This document shows, in pieces, positions 37,096-49,570 of a stretch of DNA of 64,000 nucleotides; position 1 is the stretch's first letter, and each line of letters starts with the position of its first letter. The notes under the pieces were generated by a model, which was not told where the DNA came from, searched no databases, and saw only the letters and a program-made list of their open reading frames with translations. The position numbers were made by a program, and so were the translations under genes. This stretch comes from Dendrolimus kikuchii (Eukaryota > Arthropoda > Insecta > Lepidoptera > Lasiocampidae), in contig CM034395.1 of assembly GCA_019925095.2 (NCBI GenBank), positions 13,919,213-13,983,212 on the forward strand, written 5' to 3'.

Positions 37096-37519
37096 CTAGG
37101 ATATACCCGCGACTTTATCCGCGCTTTACTTGAAATTCCCTCGGGATTCCAGGGACACTAATTATTTAAAAAATAACATAAGCTATGTAAAAACTATGTT
37201 GGAATAAGCTAATTTTTATGCACCCGAACAACTTCAAACCGCCCCTGGTAAAAATTTCCGCGGGATTCCCGGGATAAAAAAAATCAGACTTTATTACATA
37301 AAACATGCTATCGATCAGTGAAAAAACCACATTGGAGTTCGATTTTGTAAATCTGATCATTTAAAATCATTCCCAGAAAAATTCCCGCCGAATTCTCGAA
37401 AAGTAGCGCACACTTTAAGTCTAAAAAATTTCTGTCGATTAGCGAAAACTGCATCGAAATTGGCCCTGTAGTTTTTACGTGAATCCCTAATAAACAGACA
37501 AGAAATAAAAAAATATAGA
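37096..37519 (-). mobile_element. non-autonomous Helitron with CCCGGGA repeat units
   Basis: On the minus strand it starts A|TCTATATTTTTTTATTTCTT, with gtctgtttattagggattca close by, and ends agtcgcgggtatatcctag|T. CTAG is 37096-37099 on +, preceded by a degraded GCGG/CCGC hairpin. The body contains two to three degenerate ~130-bp units with the words ttcccgggat and cccagaaaaattcccgcc, which link it to 55-285 and 56440-57190. Confidence 0.65.
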
Positions 37520-37999
37520 TTAAAATATTAACCTCAATTATGTGTCATGCATGAACTTTTTTTTTATTAGGATAACAAGTGTAATACTTGTAACAACTCA
37601 GAAGGGTTTATGGTAATAAAAAAACAGCAACTGGTCACAATACTTTATAATCAGAGAACCTTACGGTTTTAACAAATTTCATACACTGACTTTTCACACT
37701 CAACAAGCATTTTTAGAACACCTCGCCATCCCTCCAACAATTTTACAGTATAAGAAACTCAGCAAATTGGCACAACCGATAGCGGATTGAAATCATTGTA
37801 ACTATTTTAATTAAAGGGTTGTGAATGTTATTATCGTTTGGAAATTTTAGATAATATTTTATATAAGATATTATATAAAATATTATTCTTAAAGTTTTAC
37901 ATGTAATAAAATGAACCGAACACAGTATAAATCTATCGCGTCTGCCAACATGAAAATACAATGTAGTGAATACCGTCTATATACAATTCAGAGATTTTG

Positions 38000-40230
38000 A
38001 ATTATAATCTGTACACAATTACCACATATTAGAGATAAATATTATTACATAAAATTATGTTAAATTATAGAGAACCACTTACTCTATACAAAACAGGCGC
38101 TAATCACCGAATAAATAAAAATATAACATTATTATTCAATTAAGGAAATGGCCGATTGTATCGTTTAGAAATAAGAGGGTACTTAACAATATTAATTATT
38201 AACTTTAAAAAGAAACATGACAAGAATAATTATGCTACTAAATAACTGTAACACAAGCCTTTGCAGTTTTACGAGAACGTGCTTAGTATAGTTTTCGGGT
38301 AAATTTTCATGTAAACGGTGCGCGCCCCAAGCCTCAGAGGAAGAACCTGAAATAAAGAGCGTTTAATTGTCATTTGATTTGAAAATGTTGCATCCTTAAC
38401 TTCGTAAAAATGATATTAAACCTGCAAACAGTCAATGAAAGTTAATTTAATATCTTTATATTAATAGGTAGGTATCGTTGGATTTCAATGCTAGCGACGT
38501 TTTTTATATAAACCCTTTGCATCATCCAACCTCTGGGTTTTAAAAATATCCTTCTTATATGATAGATATTTTTATACAAAGAAATTCAAAATTCTCTGAA
38601 AAGCCAAAAGGCAAAAACACATTATCCACAAAACTTAAGAAAGTTTAATTAATATAGGAAAGATAATATCACTTGGTCATTTTAAAATCAAGATTTCCCT
38701 TAAGCTATCCAATAAGCCTTAGCCCAATGTACCTCACGTCATTATGGGAACTCTCGGAAACTTCACTCAAGTTTAAAACTCTGAGAAAAAGTACCTAAAG
38801 AAGTAAAGTACCAACGCGAACCGTTCCCAACTTATTTAAAGAGCCATTGAAATGACTGGGAAGTACCGGTCGTGTACATTTTCCAGCTTCGTGAATGCAG
38901 ATTACTGGTCCTTGTTATCGGCCATTGCACAAAATTGTTCAGAAATTCTTATCCGACTGGGGAGATTGTGTTATTCCCCTGTATTAGGTACCAGATTGTT
39001 CCAAGACCTTTGTTCGGATATCTTTCGAGTTAGCATGTACTTTCGATAACTGGTATGAAATTTTCGTATAAAGATCTATTAAAATAATTTATATCTTACA
39101 TTTCAGAAGGAGCCTAACTTTTTTCTGTGAGCAAATTCACTTACAGCGTTAATCTGCTATTGACTTTATGTAAGCGAATATTTCAATATTTCTTTAACTT
39201 ATATAGAAAAAAAACTATATATAATCAGGAGGAATAAATACAGCATTTTAACACGTATTTATTGTGAAGCTATGTATACGTATTACCTAATAGTATTACT
39301 TAGTCTCATATGTAAATTATATATTAAGAACCTGCTCATAACTAACATTTACAGACGACGAAATTGTTGGAAAGTGACTATTTCAATTATCTTTCTCTTA
39401 GATACAGAAATGAATGAATCTTTGATTATTTTAAATGTAGGTCACTTATGGGTCAGGGCATTAACGTGCTTATTTCCCTCGGGGTCGTAATAGTTTTTTT
39501 TTTTCAAAGAGGTCGCGAAAATTGAGCAGCATCGCAAAAAACCTCTTATATACATTTTCTCTTTGGGATTTTAAACAATTAAACTTGATAAAGTTTTTAT
39601 CCCATTCAATTATTAACGTTGTGATTAAAAGCAAACATTTGGCTTATAATTATATACCGCCTTAGTTGTATCTATTATTGTGATACAACGCACTTTTGTA
39701 AGTTACTTGTGCAACAATAAATTCTTTTATAAAAGCTTTTAAAATACACGCCTCCTTTATTCAGCGTTCAACGCAAGTCGTGACTGTGCATTTAAAAATC
39801 CAATACCGTTTCGTTACAAAAGGTATGAAATGCGAAAATACTTATTCTGTATTCTATTGATACATAAAATGTGTATTGAGTCATATTTGGTTTATCGACG
39901 TATTCAGGCCGCACCCCGGATTCTAAGCTTACATGGCCTAGATGTGGCCTAATTTAGTCAGATTTATCTTTACGATCATTTGTCATTGTAGTAGGTATAT
40001 TGTTGGGGCGATTCAGATTAATTGCGAGTCGAATCAGCTAAACCAAGGTCCCAGGGGCTCGCCTTGAGGAGTGGTGTTACGCTTGAAGGGTTTCTTGGAT
40101 AGAGCAACTCCACAATCTTAACCAGTGCCGTCGTTGACTTAGTACAACATTCTTCTTGACTTCATTGTGAGTGGTCGCTTTTTGCTAAGAATGAAATTTA
40201 TGAATTTTCAATTTTTCTATAAATTGTTAA
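38000..40230. other. intronic stretch without recognised genes
   Basis: The stretch is AT-rich with no recognised repeat ends. Short open frames at 38852-39049 and 39272-39490 have no motifs. Confidence 0.4.
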
Positions 40231-40276
40231 GATAGGTAGTGCAGTGAAAAAACAATTATATTTCGGAACGTTTAAA

Positions 40277-40532
40277 ATGAACTCGCCTTGTTTTAAAAGT
40301 AGTCCGTATATATTTTATCCGGTATCAGAAACGTCTGCAACGGAATCAGAGGATAGTGTGGATTCTGGTAGAGAAAAAGTTGTTGGCGACGGCTTCCGAA
40401 CGAAAAAATACACCGATCCGAAGTTAAGAACCATAAATAGAGTCGGCAAGAAGATACTTAAAGCTATAGAGAAACTAGCATGTAACATAAAGAAACACAA
40501 GTTGAAAAAAGTTTTAGAACCGTCGGCCGAAG
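40277..40532 (+). CDS. small unrecognised protein, exon 1
   Basis: ATG at 40277 in good context (aaaatga) opens a frame encoding MNSPCFKSSPYIFYPV, SETSATESEDSVDSGREK, VVGDGFRTKKYTDPKLRTIN, RVGKKILKAIEKLACNIKKH and KLKKVLEPSAEG. An acidic S/E/D segment is followed by a lysine-rich, probably helical segment. Its charge pattern and lack of low-complexity decay suggest a real exon. A donor aag|gtttgt at 40533 (phase 1) joins an acceptor at 40692. Without splicing the frame stops two codons later. It lies within the last large intron of the PDZ gene on the same strand and may be a nested gene or an alternative part of that gene. No family recognised. Confidence 0.5.
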
Positions 40533-40692
40533 GTTTGTGAAAAATATTTTTTTTTTCCTGTTCTTCGTTTTGTAACTTTGAGTCGATTTTACGAATGCAC
40601 ACATGGACTTCATATCCCGTGGATACTATTCTGTATTTCGGAATACATAACCAATTTCATGATAATTTGTTCATTTAACTTCAATCGTCCAG

Positions 40693-40847
40693 GTATGCTT
40701 CGTTTTTATCCATTTCAAAGATCGTGGTGGAAGAAGAAACAAACGAACTTAAAATTGTACAAGTTTCATGTATATGTGAGTATAAAACAATACGTAGCTA
40801 CTGTTTCTCCTTTTAAAGAATCTAAAAATTGCCTTCTAAGGTTTTGA
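40693..40847 (+). CDS. small unrecognised protein, exon 2
   Basis: The acceptor catttaacttcaatcgtccag ends at 40692. In phase 1 the frame reads GMLRFYPFQRSWWKKKQTN, LKLYKFHVYVSIKQYVATVS and PFKESKNCLLRF before TGA at 40845. The joined product would be 136 aa, strongly basic in its second half. An internal gtgagt (40773) could be an alternative donor. An AATAAA lies at 41232-41237. Confidence 0.45.
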
Positions 40848-41239
40848 AGTACCTTTTCCACTTTGCCTGCATGTTTAAATACTCAAATGTACATTAATTA
40901 TTATGAAACATTTCCAAGTCCCGTATTTTAAGTAACTGGAACGCGTTAACTGCGTTTTTTTGACATAAAAACTTTGATAAGAATTATGTCTTCAGGATGT
41001 TACTGCTATTTTTTATTTTAGTTCTTTTTTAGCAATTGTAGCTCTCAAGGTGGATTATTTTATTAAAGTATTTTTCTTAAAATAGCTGCATTAAGTTACA
41101 ACTAGAAAAGGTCATGAAAACATCTTGTTAAAGCGTATATTCTTTTACTTTAATATTCTTAAGACATTTTGTAATAGTAGATTGTTACACGAGAAATGAA
41201 AATGACTTATGTAAATTAAAAAATTAAATTAAATAAACT

Positions 41240-44200
41240 AACTAACTAAATAGGCCTTTCTTCCGAGGATAACACACTGCTTTTTATTGCAAATATGAGC
41301 AAAGTAAATTAAAAGTGATTAATTAAACTAACCATAATTTTTTGTCACTGATGATAGTAAATATTTAGTTTTTTATGTAAATTAAATAATAATTTGGTGA
41401 AACCTAATTTATAAGTATGAAATGATTACATTTTTTTATTACAATTAATGCCAATATTTTGGCTTATATTTATTTGGCTTATTATATTAGTGGCTGTAAA
41501 AAGTTGGGACATGAATCGCATGTATTATCTTTGGTTCGTATAATTTATGAAAAATGAAAAGGTTATTTTAGTTCTTGTCCGAATTTAAATTTGATATAAA
41601 ACGAAAACTTGGTTTTATTTAGGAAAGAAAAATAGTGACTTCAATAGTTCAAACATGAATGTTGTAATAATATGTCTTGTCACTTGGACTAAAACTATTC
41701 TTACAATCGCCAAACCGTAAATGAGTTTACAGATAAATATGTGAACTTAAGAGCCCACCCTCCTCAAAAATCTTGATGTTTAACAAGCTGGAGATGTAAA
41801 CATATACATTTACTTATTAACTTACAGACAACGCTATAATTACAGTTGTCACCAATACTATATCATGGTATACATTCTACGTACATATTCAATCGTCTTA
41901 ACATATAATATGGTATGCAGTTCTTGTGAAGTCAGTCATAGCACAGATAAAAATGTCAATTTGTTGACATATCTTGTTCAATGTTCGCAAAGCCTATTTA
42001 GACTATAAATGTAATATTTAAATAACATAAAGTTTAACTGTTAATATTAAATCGCTTTCATGTAAAAATAGATTTGTATTAACTTTTTTATTTTATAAGT
42101 ACATATCTCGATTATTACGATAGTTCATCTAAACGTAATAGTTTGTCATAAAAAAATTAAACTGAAAATAGACAGTGATAATGTTTTCACTACCCAAAGC
42201 AATAAAAGACATTGAATAATTTTGTAATAAAACATAATTGTCCAATCCCGTACTTAAGTTATTTTACTCTTGAAGCGCATGTATTCTTTACTATCCTTTT
42301 TTAAACGACTTCAAAAAGACAGGAGGTAGGTCTCGTAAATATTTTTTGTGGAGATAGTAGTTAATCGTGACGCTTCACTTAGCCGGTGTTTGATTAATTT
42401 ACCAAAAACAGCCATATGTAGAGGAGGTTATTCGTTGTATTTGCTTTATTTTCACAAATAAGGCAAATAACACCAATAGCAAAAAGGTCTTTTCATCAAC
42501 TGTCCGTCTTAATGACACATCAAAGGACTCAAATTACCTGAATATTTTCCGCGACCGTCTCCACTTGGTTTGCTCACTAGCAATATTGCAGTTGTTTCGT
42601 TAAAACGTGTTGTTTATGAAAAGCTTAAAACTGACTTTTTGAATCAATTTAATTTTAAAATTTGCTAAGTTTGTGAGCATCCACTAGCGACTCCTATGCC
42701 GAGATCTTTTAGTAACTTTATAGTTTTTTAAATATACAAAGTACTGTTATGTTCCATTAAAGTAAAAATAAGTAGTTGCTGCTGTCAACACGTCCATATC
42801 ATGCCTTTTCACGTCAATGTGAACAACAAATATATTTAGTGTGTTTGAGGTCTTTGTTCATTCAGGCCAGGTGTAGATGGTATGATTGTGATATTTGCAT
42901 CAAATGTTGGTCAAATAGAGTGACATATACGCTAAGCCAAGTGAGCCGCCAGAACACTGCCATACTTAATTTTTGTGTCAGTTTTAATTTACGTAAATGA
43001 AAAGTGCGTAGGGTGTACTTTTTTTAATTTACGTTAATGTAAAGTGCGTAGGGTGTACTTTTAAATGTACTTTCACATAAATGTTGAGATGTTTAGAGCT
43101 GGGAACAATTTATATGTACAGTTAAAACGCGATCACAGAACGATTATCGTAAAGCACAGGCACGTACGATGCGAGTTTAGTTTTGAACAATAGAGTTTAC
43201 TGTGTCGGTAATGAGAGGATTTCGAGGGAGCATCATAAACTGCGGAGGTAGACATATAAATGTGGGGGTTACTAAATGTCCTTTCCATGCCTCGGTACAC
43301 TACGAAAATTTTTCGTAGTGAGCCCTCTTTATATGAAATAGTGTAGGTATTTTCATAATATTTGTATTGTATATAGTTTATTTAATTTTAGTACAGTTTT
43401 CTCATAACGGTCAAAAAGTTTATCGGGTTATAAATTATTTCTAATTGATTCTTACAAGGAATCAATGTGCAGATGATGACATTTGTTTCTCGTTTATAAT
43501 GTTCAAAATACTTTCTTTAAGGTCGACATAGATAAATAGCATTGGAGTAAAATTGTGGGTAATTTTTATACTAATAAATGAAAAAATGAGGAAGAAACAG
43601 TTGCACTGGGATTTTGCCGTACTTTTATTTATATTAGCGTAGGTTTCATAGCCTAGGAATATGCAAAAAGTATTGTAAGAAAAAAAATATTTCAAAATGT
43701 GTGTCATGTACATATTTTTTGCATTAGGTATCTATAATTTGCTTTACCTTGTTATACTTTTAACAACAACTATTAAATGTTATTTTAAATTTAGGTAGGC
43801 CGCGGTTTTGTATTACTTAATAAAATATGGTATCAATAAAATAACGCGAGTAAACTGCGAAATACAGAAACCCTTTTAAAAATATCTATCTGAATTCTGT
43901 CCCTTCATAAAATGTATTTATGCGGACGATTTTATCAGAAACGAATAACCAAATCATGTCTGATAGAACTGTTACACATGGCTGCACGAATATATTTTCT
44001 TTTTGAAAGTATTGAAGCAATTTTAATAATGATATAACGTGATTAGGTACATAATATTTAGCTCATGTTATTAATAGCCTTAATTACCAGATGTTATGGA
44101 ATGAATGCACAAATGCATGTTGTATTAAATTGCATGTTTTCAATACCTAAATGCTGTCCGGCATTATTAACTTTGTCAAGGCATCAAAATAATTTTACTA

Positions 44201-44810
44201 TGTGGCTTATTTTAGACGGATTACTGTTTTTGATTGAGTTTTAAATTACTTACTGATATTCGAATACAAATGAACGTACTTTTATAATCTTCTTACAACT
44301 ATATTATATAAATATAGTAACGTTACTACAGCCATATTAAAATATAATTCTTTGTCATTCGAAAATTTGGTGATCATGGCGAGTCGGATTTCTCTTCCAG
44401 TAGGTACTAAGTTTAAAATCAAATTGACCAATATTTAGTAATTCAAAAGCAATCATACTTTTAAACGACTATATATATAAAACTTTTAAAAGTATACGGT
44501 TACTGTAACACGTAAGTTTATTTTTTTATTGGAAAACCTTGTCAAGAAAGTATATTTTTTTTATAACAACGTCAAATTTAATCAAGTCTAGTAAAAAGTT
44601 ATAAAAATGAGATAGTTATATTTTTAAATATTTACCACTGTTGAAGTGAAACTTTAATCGTTATAATTTGAAACTCGATGAAACTAAAAAGCTACAAAAA
44701 GCTGCTAAAAAGAGATAAACACATAACTCTATAGGACTAGGAATACATTATATTAAATAATTTAAACGCTATGCACGTACAGCTAGAGTTAGAAATGTTT
44801 TGAAGTTTTT
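41240..44810. other. intronic AT-rich stretch without recognised genes
   Basis: No gene was seen. It contains the CCGACTTC-type repeat phrase at 42300-42330 and the short tandem duplication at 42985-43062. Open frames at 42776-43000 and 43462-43713 have no motifs. Confidence 0.4.
42985..43062. repeat. tandem duplication of a 38-bp unit
   Basis: The unit taatttacgtaaatgaaaag, tgcgtagggtgtactttt is repeated 40 bp later with two substitutions (acgttaatgtaaag). It looks like a recent local duplication. Confidence 0.7.
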
Positions 44811-44817
44811 TGTTATT

Positions 44818-45092
44818 TTTTTTATATCATGAGTTCAGCAGAGTGGCAGACAGCCCACCTGATAGAAAGCGTTTACCATCGCCTATGGACATTTGCAACA
44901 CCAAAGGTGCTACAAATGCGTTGCTGCTCTCTTAGGGGAGACTGGTATGGTTATGGCGACATACTCTAGACCAGGGGTGGTAGCCATCCAGACGGGCAAA
45001 TACCTTACCACCTGGCTGTAGGTTGTTTTGCCACCTCTTACGACAGGCCGCCCGGCCGCGAGAAATTGTATTCTTTCATTTTTCCTGCATGG
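44818..45092 (-). repeat. SINE-like family B, copy with internal deletion
   Basis: The minus strand reads from aggaaaaatgaaagaatac to an A-rich tail at 44818. The segment encoding the ggttccagtctccc to ggcattagtgaccagg region is deleted, joining ctcttaggggagactgg to tatggttatggcgaca. Confidence 0.75.
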
Positions 45093-45280
45093 TGAATAAT
45101 ACTTCAAATTTTGTATTTTAAACTTTAATAAAGATATAATATATGAAAAGTGACGTCGCGAAATTTAGAATCCCTCCCACCCCTTGTTTCACTTTCACAT
45201 ACTTTGTTTCACTTCTACTGTGTGTGAACTGCACTGGACACAACATTTTTTTAAATGTAATGTAGGTAGGTATATATAGA

Positions 45281-45573
45281 GCCGTGGCGTGGTAGCTTAG
45301 TAGTTAGCGCATACATTCGCAACTCAAAGGGTTCAAATCTTGGTCGGAAAACATTAACCACTTAGGCATTTTTCTGACATAATGTGTATATTGTTACAAT
45401 TACCACGTGCTGACGGTGAAGGAAAACGTGATGAAATCTGGACGTCGAGATAACCGATATGTCAAACCTGCCAAGATACCTTGGACAACCGTGGCGTGTA
45501 CTGTACTTTTCCCCTATAATAGGAGGACCGAGACCAGCAGTGGGACGTTTATAGGCTGTTATTATTATTATAT
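45281..45573 (+). repeat. tRNA-derived SINE (ATT-tailed)
   Basis: Head gccgtggcgtggtagcttag, A-box-like tagttagcgc, B-box-like gggttcaaatcttgg, body with aaaaacgtgatg-like and gataaccgatatgtcaaacc words, tail gctgttattattattata. It matches 13284-13575 in inverse orientation. Confidence 0.8.
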
Positions 45574-45590
45574 GTAAGTAATTTTTAAAT

Positions 45591-45746
45591 GACTGCCTCT
45601 GTGGTTGAGTGGGTTAAGATTGCTAGCTGATCTCACTGTAACACAGAAGCTATGAGTTAGATTCATGGCATCGTTAATTTCGTACATAACCCGCCCGTTA
45701 TTTACTGTGGTCTAGGTTTCTGCGGTCAGTCCGTTACGTTTTATCC
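45591..45746 (+). repeat. second tRNA-like SINE family, copy 1
   Basis: Head gactgcctctgtggttgagt, gggttaagattgctagc, B-box-like ttagattcatgg, then taacccgcccgttatttact. The inverse copy at 48191-48337 confirms the family. Confidence 0.6.
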
Positions 45747-46166
45747 ATAATACATGCGTAACTTGCTTAGTTTGGGGATATAATGTGTTTATTTGTCGAT
45801 TATTATATTTTTTGTATGTACAAAAGCTATCTAACTAAATAATATTAGGAAAATGCTTTTATATTTTTGATAAGACACTAATACACAGAATTTAGTTACT
45901 AGGTGTTTTATTTGACCTAAATATTTGTAATATGTTCGGTGAGTTCACATGTTCGAAGTTGTGCGAGGCCGGCCCTTTATATCTAAGAAAATATGATAAA
46001 AAGCCAACCTCGATGCGATATTACAAAAGTATCGTCGAAGAAATATTTTTACGTTTATGTTTATAAAAATATGTGTACCCTCGGAAAAGATCAACTTTAT
46101 CAACATTCACAATAGCCGCCTCACTTATCATGTGTGCATGCTTTAAATGGAGAATTTATTTATCGA

Positions 46167-46330
46167 CTAGAGTTTTCCCCGGGCCTTAGCTGCCCCCGCT
46201 GCTACGCTGCGTGAAAACCCTGGGCAAGTAGCTCTAGGTTACTTACATAGAAACTTAATTAGAATATTTACATATATAAAGCTTCAATGAAATTTTTTTC
46301 TAACTGATGGTGAAAATCGCTTAAAAATCA
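46167..46330 (-). repeat. possible Helitron 3' end
   Basis: A|CTAGAGTTTTCCCCGGGCC on the + strand is the complement of a Helitron end (ccggggaaaactctag|T). The far end was not found. Confidence 0.4.
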
Positions 46331-46639
46331 TAGCTACATTATTGTGTATACATACGTTATCTGTCGATATTTAACGTCATCACCATTTATTAACCCTATC
46401 ACATCACAAATATCGCATTTAACTCATCGCTACGTCCGCGTGAAGCAGTCAATAACAATAACATTATCTCAGAACAAAAAGTGGCTAAGCTAAGAGCTCG
46501 TGTACTAAACTGTCAATTTTATATTTTAAAGAACGAACAGACAAAGGAACTAAATTCTATATACTACTATGGATGTTAAACTAAAAAATAAAAACTTATG
46601 AAATATGAATATTAATGGGATATTATTATTATAAATACC

Positions 46640-46940
46640 ATATTTGGTTAAAGAAGGATACATTCTATCTGCCAGGGCTGCGGAGAGGCCAGAACATATA
46701 TCCGTAGCCCTGGCATAAGGCGAAGGACGGAACACCCAGGGGTTTTAGTGGGTATACTACTCCATGCTATTGCTACTCCCTAACCGGGAGTGGCAATAGC
46801 ATGGCACCAGTTCTGACTGGGCATGCTAGTGCCACCCCGGATCTGGCGAATCCCACACTAGGTCGCGAATTATCCCCCCAAGGTTCTGCCCTTGTCGCGG
46901 CTTATTCCTCAATCGGATTTCTCCTGGTTAAAAAAAAAAG
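46640..46940. repeat. GC-rich retroelement-like repeat with stacked hairpins
   Basis: Flanked by ggatacattctat on both sides (46657 and 46940), this block contains two strong stems. gccagggctgcgga (46671-46684) pairs with tccgtagccctggc (46701-46714), 13 of 14. ccatgctattgctactccc (46762-46780) pairs with gggagtggcaatagcatgg (46786-46804), 18 of 19 plus a possible G-U pair, loop taacc. It ends with an A run (46930-46939). The layout fits a SINE or LINE 3' UTR; the flanking 13-bp words look like a target-site duplication. Confidence 0.55.
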
Positions 46941-47209
46941 GATACATTCTATAATTTTTTGGACCTAAAATTGCTGTTTCTAGTTAAATTCACTACAATT
47001 TCACACTACAATACACTACAATAACAAAGAAACTAAGTCCATATAATCTACACAGTAGTAGTCACAACTACCCAGCAAAACACACAGATGAGTCGAAACC
47101 AACCTGATTTGAAGTAGGTATGTAAAATAATGAATGATGTGTTGTTTATGACTACGTACGTATTTATTAGTGAATTAAAAAACACAATTGTAGCTCCATT
47201 TATTTTGAT

Positions 47210-47640
47210 AATCCGTCTATTCCAGGTAAACGACGTCTTTTATCAAAATAAAATGTATCCTAAGTGTTGATTCGGTTATAAACCAGCATTATGTCGAGTT
47301 TCATTCATATACGTTCGGGAGTTCCCAAAAAAGTATGCGATCGCAGCGCCATCTTTTTAGCTATTTTCGTTTATTCTACGGAAACGACGTTATTTATCGG
47401 GATAAAAAATACCCTAAGTTAAGCTTCGTTTCGAATTTCATTTAAATTCGTTCAGTAGTTTTTAGTTTAAGTGATGCTCTGCAATTTTTAGAATTTTTGT
47501 CTATCTGTCAAAAATTCTGAAAATTGCATTTTCGGAATATCCTGGTTCGAATGATCCCCCCTAATTTTTTTTCACATTTTTAAACACATTGTACAAACTC
47601 GAACCATTTACAGATTTATTATAGTATAGATGTGTGTTTA
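47210..47640. repeat. decayed dispersed repeat
   Basis: Two units share the order ggaaacgacgt(t/c)ttatc, aaaataaaatgtatcctaag or aaaaataccctaagtt, and tttcattcatatacgttcg or tttcatttaaattcgttcag, at 47226-47325 and 47380-47460. Such phrases are typical of Helitron or RTE 3' UTRs. No ends were found. Confidence 0.4.
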
Positions 47641-47879
47641 TTCTACTTCTACATTTTCGAGTTCATATTCACATACCGTTTCTTATAAAAGAATACTGAG
47701 AATGACAATCGTCCAATAAAAGATATAATTCTCTCGCTGTTTGATATTGTATTTTAAACATTTCGTGCTCATTACATAAAATGTTCACAGTACATAGTGG
47801 TTCACGTTACTGTACACGAAATCGGTTCAGACAGTAGATATAATCTATCTATAATATTCTAAAATTCTAAACATACAGT

Positions 47880-48112
47880 GTCTGTACATTAAAGCTATTA
47901 AAAAAAACAAGTGGAATAGACTATACAAATGACGGCGGAGAACGCGTTGCAATATTTTTTTGATTTTTTGTCTGTTTGTTCGGGATTCACGACAAAACTA
48001 CTGGGCCGATTTCGATACGGTTTTCGCTGATCGACAGTTAACTTTTACGCTTAATACCTGCGCTACTTTTTATCACGGGGATCCCGCGGAAATTATTTAA
48101 AAACTGCCAGAT
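47880..48112 (+). repeat. Helitron-type repeat, CCCGGGA family
   Basis: The order aagctattaaaaaaaacaag, tggaatagactatac, ttgtctgtttgttcgggatt and cacggggatcccgcgg is the inverse of 57040-57260, so it is another copy of that family with the same left flank. Confidence 0.5.
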
Positions 48113-48190
48113 TATTTTTATTGCTATATTAATTGTTTACGTTTAAGTTTATGGTGAACAATAGTTTTCATTCTTAAATCAATAATGAAC

Positions 48191-48337
48191 CACTCTGGGG
48201 CCCGTCCCAAACGCTCAGACCATGGTAAATAACGGATAGTTCGTTTTACGAAATTTACCATGCTAAGAATCGAATCCGGAGTCTCTGCATCTGAGCTCCG
48301 CGATTAACACTTAGCCCAACCACAGAGGCCGCCAGAT
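48191..48337 (-). repeat. second tRNA-like SINE family, copy 2
   Basis: The minus strand reads tctggcggcctctgtggttg, ggctaagtgttaatcgcgg and B-box-like ggattcgattc, then taccatggtctgagcg. It is the inverse of 45591-45746 in its head. Confidence 0.6.
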
Positions 48338-48559
48338 ATATCGTAAACACTAATTTAATCTAAAAAATAGGTTTAAATTATAAACGTCAAAAAGTAAGAA
48401 AAAAATTATCTGATCATAATGTTTTGCTAGGCGATTGAGATTTCTATTATTCTTATTAATAAAATTAGTATTATAAATCTTAGTATCATGAAAAAAGTTT
48501 TAATTACTGTATAAACAATAAAGGATTTGTTTATTTTTGTCTAATTACTTATTTTATTT

Positions 48560-48720
48560 GTATATCTAAATTAAACTACACTATGAAATATACTAAACTA
48601 ACTTAAAAAAATACAACTAAATATTAAAAATAAACTAAATTATAAATAAATCAAACTATACTATAAACTAAACTAAAAATAAACTATATATACAGACTAA
48701 AATTAAACTATAAAATCTTT
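48560..48720. repeat. low-complexity AAACTA-rich stretch
   Basis: Irregular repeats of taaactaaa, aaactatac and aataaacta fill the stretch. No function is suggested. Confidence 0.7.
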
Positions 48721-49269
48721 TTAAATTAAGGATGCTGTAACATTTTATGATAAAAAGTATCTAATATGACATAACTGTCACCCAATTGTAATGACGTTTT
48801 GATATTATCTCAAGCGCTGGCTGTTGGCAACACCAACAATTGACTGATTTTCTCACATAATTTTTCCTCATATTAAAATGGTTTATATTTAAATAAATTA
48901 TTAAATATCTCTCTTACTGCTATTCCTACCCTTTCCTTACAAGTTTAATCGGCCTATGTACTGATCATACGATGCTTCGAGCCGGATAAACTGAACTATT
49001 CTAGTATATGGGCCTATATTGCTTACATACATAGTTTATTTTTAGCAATGTTTGAAATTTTTTACATCAACAGAAACTACACGTAACGTGTCTTGTCACA
49101 CACGTGAAAACGTAATGTGCTTGTTATAACGAAAATACTCTCGAGTGCAGTTATTCTTAGAAACTACGTAACTACTCACGTCATTGTTGCTGTATCAATA
49201 ATGTTTAAAATTGTTATTACATGATAAATATTTCCAGTCAGTATCTGTGAAGTCTAAAAACTATCTATA

Positions 49270-49304
49270 CTATTTCCATTTCTTTATTTTCTCGATGACA
49301 GCTC
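49270..49304. repeat. terminal inverted repeat, left
   Basis: The 35-bp end pairs with 51193-51227; 33 of 35 positions agree, the first 26 without a mismatch. These ends are the expected transposase binding sites. Confidence 0.85.
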
Positions 49305-49570
49305 CTGTGGAAACTTGAACGAGCGTCTTTTTTACATTATGTATACATTATTTAATAAAAAATATGATGCTTACGCACGTACAAGGTCGTAACAGAGTCG
49401 GAGAATCTGATAGGGATGGAGCTATCGATAAACGTAACACAATAACAGACCCGATATTTTTTTACAAAGTGTAAGAAACTAAACTCTAAACTATTGCCGG
49501 AAAATTTTGTACAAATTTATTAACTAATATTACATTTCATTACAAGACTTAATTATATTATGTTGATTAT

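Noticed and set aside
40315..40602. Minus-strand open frame of 95 codons
   Set aside because: It is the antisense shadow of the better-supported exon at 40277-40532.
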